22,551 bases of DNA from positions 1 to 22,551 of the forward strand of contig JBFMAE010000151.1 in assembly GCA_040756085.1 (NCBI GenBank). Reading direction: 5' to 3'. The first letter of the stretch is position 1. Every line of letters starts with the position of its first letter. The stretch is from JBFMAE01 sp040756085 (GTDB lineage Bacteria > Desulfobacterota > BSN033 > UBA1163). This document shows, piece after piece, positions 14,497 through 21,364 of this stretch. The notes beneath the pieces were generated by a model. It did not search any database. It had not been told where the DNA came from and saw only the letters and a list, made by a program, of their open reading frames with translations. Both the position numbers and the translations under genes were made by a program.

Positions 14497-15699
14497 TCAG
14501 GTCCTTGCCATTGCCCTTTTCATCTTCTCACTGAGCCGTCCCTTTAGAAGATCCTTCATCCGTTCCTTTACCCGGGTCATAAATTCCTGATAGGTCACCC
14601 TACCCTCCAATACCTGAAGGTAGAGGTCTCCCAATTCAGGATAGCGTTTCAGGGTTTGATAGGCCAGTTTGGTGAACCGAAAAACGAATCGAGAAAAATG
14701 GAGGGCCCATTTCAGGTTCTCGAAGAGATGGGCATGCACTGCAGACTGATAAAGATCAGAAGGAGAAGCATCATTCTCTCTCGATTGGATGATCGCCTCT
14801 GAAGCCAGCATCCCGCTTCGAAGGGCATAGTAGATCCCTTCTCCCATCAGGGGATCCATCAGATGGGCAGCATCGCCCACAAGAAGAATCCTTCCCCTTG
14901 AGACCCTCTGCCCTTCGTCGTAAAAGGAGGGGAGGGGATGACCCAGAACCTTCTTCACTCCTTTCCCATCGATGTAATTCAATCCTTGGATGAAAGCGTT
15001 GAAGTATTGACGGGGATTGACTTTCTCCCTTTCCCCGAACATTCCACCGATACCGATGGAGAGCCTTTCCCTTTTAGGAAAGACCCAGCCATAGCCATTG
15101 GGGACTCCACCGAAATCCAAATGGATGAGATGAAGTTCTTTTTTCGGGAAATGAATGGCGGACATAAAAGGAATCTCACTTTCTACCGCCATCCCATTTG
15201 CATCACCCTTCCGAGGCGATAAGGAGAATGACCTTGCCACAATACTCTCCGAACCATCGGCACCGATGAGGTATTTACAGCGGACTTTTCCCCCTCCCGC
15301 TAATTCCACTTCTATCCCATCCCCTTTCTCTTCCACCCCGATCACTTTCCCCTTTTCCCATAATACCGCACCTTCTGCCAAGGCCTTCTCTACGAGAAAT
15401 TGATCGAAACGATCTCTCATCACCAGGAATGCAATCGGTTGATCAGAATGGATGGAGAAGGAGTCTTTCAAAAGGTAAGAGAATTTTGCTCCATAGACGG
15501 TATTCTCCAACACTGGGCCGAGATCGAAACTGAGCAGGTTAACCGTTTTGAGGGAGAGACAACCCCCGCAGGGTTTATATCGGGGGAGCCGTTCTTTTTC
15601 AATGAGTAAGGTCTTCAATCCGGCCCGAGCACAGAATCTGGCAGCCGTTGACCCTCCTGGTCCTGCGCCCACCACAATGACATCATAATCGTAATTCAT
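14497..15699 (-). CDS. Geranylgeranyl reductase family FAD-dependent oxidoreductase
   Basis: 400 residues. It has an N-terminal Rossmann FAD motif DVIVVGAGPGGSTAA (GAGPGG at 11-16), the family's YKPCGGCLS segment (41-48), GADGS (146-150) and the second FAD motif GDAAHLMDPLMGEGI (275-289). Family members reduce isoprenoid double bonds of membrane lipids, chlorophyll side chains or quinones, or act on related polyketide substrates, and the substrate cannot be read from this sequence. In anaerobic bacteria menaquinone or polyprenyl-lipid saturation would fit, but no quinone or isoprenoid gene lies nearby. It is the first gene of a probable operon with the endonuclease III-like and DUF2062 genes, and a promoter candidate lies just upstream. 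No strong ribosome-binding site precedes the ATG. Confidence 0.88.
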   Translation of the reverse strand: MNYDYDVIVVGAGPGGSTAARFCARAGLKTLLIEKERLPRYKPCGGCLSLKTVNLLSFDLGPVLENTVYGAKFSYLLKDSFSIHSDQPIAFLVMRDRFDQFLVEKALAEGAVLWEKGKVIGVEEKGDGIEVELAGGGKVRCKYLIGADGSESIVARSFSLSPRKGDANGMAVESEIPFMSAIHFPKKELHLIHLDFGGVPNGYGWVFPKRERLSIGIGGMFGEREKVNPRQYFNAFIQGLNYIDGKGVKKVLGHPLPSFYDEGQRVSRGRILLVGDAAHLMDPLMGEGIYYALRSGMLASEAIIQSRENDASPSDLYQSAVHAHLFENLKWALHFSRFVFRFTKLAYQTLKRYPELGDLYLQVLEGRVTYQEFMTRVKERMKDLLKGRLSEKMKRAMART

Positions 15700-15725
15700 A
15701 TTTAATTCTGAGAATATTTAGAACA

Positions 15726-15762
15726 AAGCTATCCATGAAATGACAATTTGTCAAGACAAATT
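15726..15762 (-). promoter_or_regulatory. Promoter candidate of the flavoprotein-glycosylase-DUF2062 operon with overlapping dyad
   Basis: On the minus strand, TTGACA (15749-15754) lies 17 bases from a weak -10, TAGCTT (15726-15731). The -35 sits within a perfect inverted repeat, AATTTGTC-AA-GACAAATT (15745-15762), which has operator-like symmetry. A repressor or activator could bind there, but none is identified. Transcription would start about 20 bases before the ATG at 15699. Confidence 0.4.
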
Positions 15763-15972
15763 CTGCAATATTTTAGCTTGCTGAGAAAGGAATATCCATA
15801 ACAAACGCCAAGGGTGACTTAAAAATGAAGTCAGATGTTGAAAAGGATTTGACTGAAAAATGTAGTCAATGGGATAAGAACCATTCGGCGTCAATAACGG
15901 ACTGGGATTCCTTAGTACTTTAGTACTTTTAAGAGTTGGAACTTAACTCCCCATTTTCTTTTACAAAGCGAA

Positions 15973-15993
15973 GCTATGCTCTTTGCTCTATGC
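15973..15993. repeat. GCTATGCTC/GCTCTATGC repeat
   Basis: A 21-base stretch has two near-identical units (GCTATGCTC and GCTCTATGC) around TTT. It looks like a short member of a dispersed tandem-unit family. Only this copy is seen in the window, so the family assignment is tentative. Confidence 0.3.
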
Positions 15994-16119
15994 TTTTTGA
16001 TACGTTGGATAGGGCCAACCTTTTTATGAATGCCCTTTCGCTTCTCATTTTTATTTAAAATGCTATATTTCAAGACCTGAGCTTTATATTCTTCAAACAG
16101 ATAAATTGATAAGATGAAT

Positions 16120-18135
16120 CTATTTTCGTGAGGGCTTAACTTTTCCGGACTCTATTCTTTCGAACAGGTATTCCGGGGTTGTCATCACCTTCATCTTCCC
16201 TTCAAAGGGGACACCCTGTTTCAGATTATGTTTACAGGAGAGACAATCCGTCAGAAGGATCTCTGCTTTCACTTCCTCCGCTTCCTTCACCCTTCTGCGT
16301 GCAATGTCCCTTGAAAACTTCGGGTAGAATCCTCTCACCCCTCCTCCTGCCCCACAACAGAGGGATTCCTGATGATGATGTTCCATTTCCACCCACTGGC
16401 TTTCAAGGTCTTTCAGCAGTTCCCTCGATCCATCAAAGGACCCAAGCCCTCTTCCCAGGTGGCAGGGGTCATGATAGGTCATGGTTGCCGGATCGGTCTC
16501 CGGGGAAGTGAATGAAAAATGCTGACAGAGATAAGAGGTGAGGGTTTGAAAGAGGAGGCCGGTTGGATGCGCTTGATCATATTCTAAAAAAGTTTTGAGA
16601 CAGGTGGGGCAGAGGAAGAGAGCCTCTTGGCCTCCCGCCTCCTTAATCCTCTCCAAGTTCTGACGGATCCGCTCCGGATTGGGGCTGGACCCGGTTTCAT
16701 CTTTGGCGGCTTCACAGCAGACTTCGTCAATCAATGTGAAATCTATTCCCAATCGATGGAGGAGTTCGATCGTGTGGCCTGCGGTTTCACCCTCGGTGCT
16801 CCTTCCCACACAGCCGATATAGAGCACCAAAGGAGAGTGTTTGTGCGGCGCATGGAATTCGACTCCGGCTGTTTTTCCATAAGGGGTCCCGAATCGATCG
16901 ATCGTCTCCTGAAGCTGTTTAACCTCACCGAGTTCAGCAGAAATTTCGGAATCCTCCAGACTCGATCTTCTCAGGTCTTTCAGTCTCTTCCCGGCATCGA
17001 TGCCCATGGGGCAGACCTCTCCACAGAGGCCGCAGGTGGTGCAGAGGAAGAGGCCATCCTCAACTCCTTCTCTCAATCCGTTCACAAGACACGAAAGGGC
17101 AACTCCCCTCCCGCCCAGCATTCCATCGGTCCCGAAGGAGGGTCCCACGGAGTTATAGGTGGGACAGTCGATCAAACAATTCCCACACCCGATACAATAG
17201 AGAAGATCAGAGTAATCTTTCCTCTCCTCTAAAATTTGCCTTCTTCCGTTATTTAGGAGAACGAGGGTCAGGGAGGTGGGTTCGTGCATCCCATAGAAAG
17301 ACGTTTTTTCGATATCCGAAGACTTGGATCTTCCTGCCACGATATCGATGAAGGATGGGAAAAGGGTTCCCGTGGCAAAAAAAGTTTCCAATTTCGCCAT
17401 GAGGATAGCATCCTCTAAAGAGGGATAGACTTTATCGATGGAAGTGATGATAAGATGCTTGGACCTCATCCGGACTCGGGTTACATTCCCTTCATTATGG
17501 AGAATCAGGACCGCCCCTTCTTTCGGCGTGATGGCGTTTGCCCCCGTGATACCCACTTTCGCCTTTTGCAGATACGTTTCAATATCCTCCCTCACCGCCT
17601 GCATCTCCTCTTCAGGGACAGGAGGGATGTCTCTTTTTAAATGCCCGGAGAGGATCTGCGCAATTTCATAGCGGGAGAGATGGCAGGCGGGTCCGGTATA
17701 GTGAGAGGCCCGATGTCCGGCGATCTGGGTGATCCGGTCACCGATGTCCGTCTCAATCACCTCGATGCCATGCCGGGTGAGAAACGAGGTGAGTCCAATC
17801 TCCTTGGAGATGTTGGACTTCGATTTGACTACGAGTCGTTCCTCACCGATCTCTCTGAGCAGGATCTCACAGGCCTCCTCTGAATCCTTCGCCTGAATGA
17901 CCTTAAACTGATTCTTCTCCAGATGGGAGATTGCCTCTTGAAGGAGACTCTCATTCCCCACACATTCAGAACGAATCCGCTTCACCTGCTCCTTAATCTT
18001 CTCAAGGTCACCAATCAGGTCGAGATTCTGCTTCTGGCGGTTTCGGGTCTCTCTGAATGCCCGCCTCTGGTTTTCCAGCTCAGATTTTTTTACCTTCTTT
18101 CTCAGGTTCTCATACTGCTTTTGGATCAGCCCCAT
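16120..18135 (-). CDS. LUD-domain / [4Fe-4S] ferredoxin / double CCG-domain redox protein
   Basis: 671 residues from the chosen ATG. Residues ~60-290 form a LUD domain as in LutB/LutC. Two CxxCxxCxxxCP motifs follow (Cys 314/317/320/324 and 365/368/371/375), binding two [4Fe-4S] clusters. Two cysteine-rich CCG domains follow: Cys442...CysCys473-474...Cys509xxCys512 and Cys558...CysCys593-594...Cys631xxCys634, the pattern of HdrB/HdrD, GlpC and LutA. It thus fuses LutB-like and LutA-like parts, as in lactate-utilisation proteins of sulfate reducers. It may pass electrons from a 2-hydroxyacid or similar oxidation, but no lactate dehydrogenase, permease or LutC is adjacent. The ATG at 18135 has AAGGAGT 4 bases upstream. 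The TTG 19 codons earlier lacks a ribosome-binding site and overlaps the likely -35 box. It appears to be a single-gene transcript. Confidence 0.88.
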   Translation of the reverse strand: MGLIQKQYENLRKKVKKSELENQRRAFRETRNRQKQNLDLIGDLEKIKEQVKRIRSECVGNESLLQEAISHLEKNQFKVIQAKDSEEACEILLREIGEERLVVKSKSNISKEIGLTSFLTRHGIEVIETDIGDRITQIAGHRASHYTGPACHLSRYEIAQILSGHLKRDIPPVPEEEMQAVREDIETYLQKAKVGITGANAITPKEGAVLILHNEGNVTRVRMRSKHLIITSIDKVYPSLEDAILMAKLETFFATGTLFPSFIDIVAGRSKSSDIEKTSFYGMHEPTSLTLVLLNNGRRQILEERKDYSDLLYCIGCGNCLIDCPTYNSVGPSFGTDGMLGGRGVALSCLVNGLREGVEDGLFLCTTCGLCGEVCPMGIDAGKRLKDLRRSSLEDSEISAELGEVKQLQETIDRFGTPYGKTAGVEFHAPHKHSPLVLYIGCVGRSTEGETAGHTIELLHRLGIDFTLIDEVCCEAAKDETGSSPNPERIRQNLERIKEAGGQEALFLCPTCLKTFLEYDQAHPTGLLFQTLTSYLCQHFSFTSPETDPATMTYHDPCHLGRGLGSFDGSRELLKDLESQWVEMEHHHQESLCCGAGGGVRGFYPKFSRDIARRRVKEAEEVKAEILLTDCLSCKHNLKQGVPFEGKMKVMTTPEYLFERIESGKVKPSRK

Positions 18136-18163
18136 CTTACTCCTTATTCCTGAAATTGGATTT

Positions 18164-18192
18164 ATTTTATTCTGCAATTTTTCAGAGGACAA
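18164..18192 (-). promoter_or_regulatory. Promoter of the LUD/CCG protein
   Basis: On the minus strand TTGTCC (18187-18192; 4/6) is followed after exactly 17 bases by TAAAAT (18164-18169; 5/6). Transcription would start near 18157, giving a leader of about 22 bases with the AAGGAGT ribosome-binding site before the ATG at 18135. This placement supports the shorter start. Confidence 0.55.
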
Positions 18193-18234
18193 AACAAGCG
18201 TTTTTGCCGGAGTGAATCAAAAGGGTGTCTCCCA

Positions 18235-18264
18235 TTGGAAAATGGTTTTCCTGTCAGGTATAAT
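18235..18264 (+). promoter_or_regulatory. rimO promoter with consensus -10 and near-leaderless spacing
   Basis: A perfect TATAAT (18259-18264) with TTGGAA (18235-18240; 4/6) 18 bases upstream. The last base of the -10 is only 9 bases before the rimO ATG (18274), so the mRNA would have a leader of about 2-4 bases and the GAGAG before the ATG could not serve as a normal ribosome-binding site. Confidence 0.5.
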
Positions 18265-18273
18265 TTTTGAGAG

Positions 18274-19608
18274 ATGAAAGAAAGGGTCTGTCTGGTCAGT
18301 TTGGGATGTCATAAAAATTTAGTCGATTCCGAGGTCATTCTCGGTCTCCTTTCAAAGGAAGGATATCCCCTCACCACTGACCCTTCGAAGGCTGAAATCC
18401 TCATCGTCAACACCTGCTCCTTTATCCAGGATGCAACCAAGGAGGCGATCGAAACTATCCTTCACCTCAGCCATTATAAGGAAGAAGACCGATGTCGTCT
18501 CCTTATCGTCTCAGGATGTCTCCCCCAACGTTATGGAAAAGTTCTGGAAAAAGAATTACCCGAGGTGGATCTTTTCGTCGGCACGGGGGCATTTCAAAAC
18601 CTTCCAAGGCTCCTCGCTCAGAAACCGAAGAGAAAGAGCTTCCTTCCCAGACGCGCCTTTCTTTACAATGAAAAGACGCCCCGAATTCTCTCCACCTCTC
18701 CTTTCATCGCCTATCTAAAGATTGCCGAGGGTTGCTCCAATGCCTGCACCTTCTGCACGGTACCCAAGATCAGAGGACCCTACCGGAGCAGGCGTCTTCG
18801 ATCCGTGCTCGAAGAGGCCAAAAGACATGCCACCCAGGGAGTTCAGGAACTCATCCTCATTGCCCAGGATACCACGGCTTATGGAGAAGACCTCGGCGAT
18901 GGAACCAATTTAGAAAAACTCCTGAAGGAACTGGTCAACGTGGAAGGTCTCCGTTGGATCCGAATACTCTATTCCTACCCCAAGGCAAGCTATTTCACCC
19001 ACGGACTCCTTGAACTCATGGCCCGGGAGGAGAAGATCTGCCCTTACCTCGATCTTCCCATTCAGCATATCGACGACGAAATCCTCAGGCGAATGGGCCG
19101 GAGATCGAAAGGGAAGGAAATCCGGAGCCTCCTTCAGAAGATCCGAACCTTTCTTCCAGCCGCGAGCCTCCGGTCTTCCCTGATCGCTGGGTTTCCGGGG
19201 GAAAGGGAAAGCCAGTTTAAGGCACTCTTAGACTTCGTAGAGGAGATCCAATTTGATCACCTCGGCGCCTTCAAATACTCCTCCGAGGAAGGAACACCCG
19301 CCGCCCAGCTTCCCGATCCGGTTTCGGAGGATGTGAAGGAGGAACGTTTGAGAACCATGATGGAGCTTCAAAAGAAGATCTCTCTGAAAAAATACCGAAA
19401 ATTAGTGGGCAGGAGAATGAAGGTCTTGGTAGAAAGATCAGATCCTCGGGAAGGTGTGGCACAGGGAAGGCTCCAAACTCAGGCCCCTGAGATCGATGGT
19501 TGTGTCTTCCTCAGAGGGAAGGCCCGGCCCGGCGATTGGGTGGAGGTTCGAATCACCCAGGCCCTTCCATATGACCTGATGGCACAGATTGAAAGATTCC
19601 TTTCCTAA
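18274..19608 (+). CDS. rimO: Ribosomal protein uS12 methylthiotransferase
   Basis: 444 residues, full length. RimO is a radical-SAM enzyme that adds a methylthio group to the conserved aspartate of ribosomal protein S12. The N-terminal methylthiotransferase domain binds one [4Fe-4S] cluster through Cys12 (VSLGCHKNLVDSE), Cys48 (NTCSF) and Cys82 (SGCLPQR). The radical-SAM cluster motif Cx3Cx2C is at 154/158/161 (GCSNACTFC), and a TRAM domain occupies about 375-444. SLGCHKNLVDSE and the CLPQRY segment favour RimO over the tRNA-modifying MiaB. The gene is divergent from the LUD/CCG gene and is followed by a repeat element and then lysS. Confidence 0.95.
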   Translation: MKERVCLVSLGCHKNLVDSEVILGLLSKEGYPLTTDPSKAEILIVNTCSFIQDATKEAIETILHLSHYKEEDRCRLLIVSGCLPQRYGKVLEKELPEVDLFVGTGAFQNLPRLLAQKPKRKSFLPRRAFLYNEKTPRILSTSPFIAYLKIAEGCSNACTFCTVPKIRGPYRSRRLRSVLEEAKRHATQGVQELILIAQDTTAYGEDLGDGTNLEKLLKELVNVEGLRWIRILYSYPKASYFTHGLLELMAREEKICPYLDLPIQHIDDEILRRMGRRSKGKEIRSLLQKIRTFLPAASLRSSLIAGFPGERESQFKALLDFVEEIQFDHLGAFKYSSEEGTPAAQLPDPVSEDVKEERLRTMMELQKKISLKKYRKLVGRRMKVLVERSDPREGVAQGRLQTQAPEIDGCVFLRGKARPGDWVEVRITQALPYDLMAQIERFLS

Positions 19609-19621
19609 CCCCTGCCGATGT

Positions 19622-19761
19622 CCCAAATCCCGATATAGAGAACAAAAACCTTTTCACATTCCGTCATTGCGAGCACCTGAAAGGTGCGTGGCAATCTCAC
19701 CGAAAAAGGCGGGATTGCTTCGGTTCCCTCGCAATGACAATTTCCTAAATCGGGATTTGGG
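19622..19761. repeat. Nested inverted repeat element between rimO and lysS
   Basis: The outer arms CCCAAATCCCGAT (19622-19634) and ATCGGGATTTGGG (19749-19761) are perfect 13-base inverse complements. Inside them lies a second palindrome, GTCATTGCGAG (19663-19673) against CTCGCAATGAC (19728-19738), with GGCAATCTC/GGGATTGCTT as a weaker internal pair. The GTCATTGCGAG/CTCGCAATGAC type is a widespread dispersed repeat in bacterial genomes. No transposase is present. The outer arm starts 13 bases after the rimO stop, so it could also fold at the 3' end of the rimO mRNA. Confidence 0.75.
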
Positions 19762-19774
19762 GATGCCTTTTCTC

Positions 19775-19803
19775 TTGACGGATATTTGAAAATGGGTTAG
19801 TTT
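19775..19803 (+). promoter_or_regulatory. Candidate lysS promoter
   Basis: TTGACG (19775-19780; 5/6) is followed after 17 bases by TAGTTT (19798-19803; 3/6). It lies just beyond the repeat element and would give a leader of roughly 65-70 bases before the lysS ATG. The -10 is poor, so confidence is low. Confidence 0.3.
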
Positions 19804-19876
19804 GAAAGTCTTAAAACTATCTTAAATCTTAATCAGATAAATACCATAGGAAAGCCTACCGTTCGGAAAAGAAAAA

Positions 19877-21358
19877 ATGGATGAAACAAGCGAATTGTTC
19901 CAGCAGAGGATCCAAAAACTGGAGGCCTTAAAAAAGGAAGGAATTGATCCCTACCCCAACCGTTTCAAGGTGACCCATACCTCCAAGGAAATTCATGAGG
20001 CCTTCGGTTCCCTGTCAGATGAAGAACTGAAATCTGTCGAAGGGACCTTCCGTATCGCTGGCAGGATTATGGCGATCCGGGATTTCGGCAGGGCAAGCTT
20101 CATTCAGATTCAAGATCGAAAGGGAAGAATCCAGGTTTATCTGCAGAAGGATATCGTGGGCGAGCAGGCTTTTCATCTCTTTAAAACGTTCGATATTGGC
20201 GACTTCGCCGGATGGGAGGGAAGGGTCTTCCGGACGAAGACACGTGAACTCACCCTCCAGGCTCAGAGTTTTCGGCTCCTGGTCAAGTCACTTCGGCCCC
20301 TTCCGGAGAAGTGGCATGGCCTCACGGACATCGAAACCCGTTATCGCCAGCGGTATTTAGATCTCATTGCTAACCCCAGGGTCAAGGAGATCTTTCTGAC
20401 GAGAATCCGGGCTATCCAGAAGATCCGGGAGTTTTTTACCTGTCGGGGTTTCATTGAGGTAGAAACGCCCATGATGCACCCTGTTCCCGGAGGGGCGACA
20501 GCCAAGCCTTTCAAAACCCATCACAACGCCCTCGACATGGACCTCTATTTGAGGGTTGCCCCTGAACTTTTTCTGAAACGACTGGTGATCGGAGGTTTTG
20601 AAAAAATATTTGAGATCAATCGCAGTTTCCGAAACGAAGGGATTTCCACCCAGCACAACCCCGAATTCACCATGCTCGAATTCTATCAGAGCTATGCGAC
20701 CTTTGAAGAGATGATGGAGATGACGGAGGAGCTTTTCGGCTCAATGGTGAAAGAGATCCATGGTGGGCTCACCCTCACCTATCAGGGAAAGGAGATCGAT
20801 TTTACTCCTCCCTGGAGGAGGATCCTCTTTAAGGACTCCCTGATAGAATTTGGAAAGCTGGATCCGGCTACTCTGAAAGAGCCTTCGAAAGCGAAAGAGG
20901 TGGCCAAAGGCCTTGGCCTCGAACTGAAAAAGGGGTCCTCCCACGGAAGGGTTCTGGCCGATCTCTTCAAAGAGTTGGTCGAGCCCCACCTTCATCAACC
21001 TACCTTTATCACCCATTACCCCACAGAGGTTTCCCCTCTCTCCCGACGGAACGGGGATGACCCTGAGGTGGTGGATCGATTCGAGCTTTTCATTGCCGGT
21101 CGTGAGATCGCAAATGGTTTTTCTGAACTGAACGACCCCTTGGAGCAACGGGAACGCTTCCTCCAGCAGATGAAGGAAAGGAGCGATGAGGCCGATTTTC
21201 CTCTCTTCTTCGATGAGGATTTTCTGCGTGCTCTCGAATTCGGTATGCCACCCACGGCCGGTGAGGGAATTGGTATCGATCGCTGGATGATGCTCCTCAC
21301 CGATGCACCCTCCATCCGGGACGTCATCTTCTTCCCACTACTTCGAATGGAGAAATAG
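19877..21358 (+). CDS. lysS: Lysyl-tRNA synthetase, class II
   Basis: 493 residues, standard length. It charges tRNA-Lys with lysine. An N-terminal OB-fold anticodon-binding domain (about 55-140, RIAGRIMAIRDFGRASFIQI) precedes the class II catalytic domain. That domain has a motif 1 region (FFTCRGFIEVETPMM), motif 2 (FEINRSFRNEGISTQHNPEF, about 244-263) and motif 3 (GIGIDRWMMLLTDAPSIRD near 463-482). IANGFSELNDP, typical of class II LysRS, is present. There is only a weak purine-rich ribosome-binding site (GGAAAAG). The next gene starts six bases after the stop, so the two are likely cotranscribed. Confidence 0.97.
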   Translation: MDETSELFQQRIQKLEALKKEGIDPYPNRFKVTHTSKEIHEAFGSLSDEELKSVEGTFRIAGRIMAIRDFGRASFIQIQDRKGRIQVYLQKDIVGEQAFHLFKTFDIGDFAGWEGRVFRTKTRELTLQAQSFRLLVKSLRPLPEKWHGLTDIETRYRQRYLDLIANPRVKEIFLTRIRAIQKIREFFTCRGFIEVETPMMHPVPGGATAKPFKTHHNALDMDLYLRVAPELFLKRLVIGGFEKIFEINRSFRNEGISTQHNPEFTMLEFYQSYATFEEMMEMTEELFGSMVKEIHGGLTLTYQGKEIDFTPPWRRILFKDSLIEFGKLDPATLKEPSKAKEVAKGLGLELKKGSSHGRVLADLFKELVEPHLHQPTFITHYPTEVSPLSRRNGDDPEVVDRFELFIAGREIANGFSELNDPLEQRERFLQQMKERSDEADFPLFFDEDFLRALEFGMPPTAGEGIGIDRWMMLLTDAPSIRDVIFFPLLRMEK

Positions 21359-21364
21359 TGATTT

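Larger units (their letters stand above)
15700..16119. other. 420-bp gene-free region with short repeats
   Basis: I see no supportable gene here. It holds, in order, the promoter/dyad of the flavoprotein operon (15726-15762), a doubled AGTACT unit (about 15914-15928), a GAGTT/AACTC palindrome (about 15933-15949), the GCTATGCTC-type repeat (15973-15993) and a small GTTGG/CCAAC hairpin followed by CTTTTT (16004-16025) that has no plus-strand gene in front of it. Base composition is more A/T-rich than in the flanking genes. Confidence 0.6.

Noticed and set aside
15825..15923. 32-codon plus-strand open frame in the 420-bp gap, preceded by AAGGGTGA
   Set aside because: It is very short, polar, with no recognisable motif or signal and no promoter, and it ends in the AGTACT repeat. 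A chance frame is more likely.
16004..16025. GTTGG/CCAAC hairpin followed by CTTTTT, terminator-like on the plus strand
   Set aside because: No plus-strand gene precedes it, and the stem is only five pairs. On the minus strand, where the LUD gene ends, it lacks a T-run.
18136..18192. Longer start (TTG) for the LUD/CCG protein
   Set aside because: It has no ribosome-binding site and overlaps the candidate -35 box, while the ATG at 18135 has AAGGAGT at good spacing.
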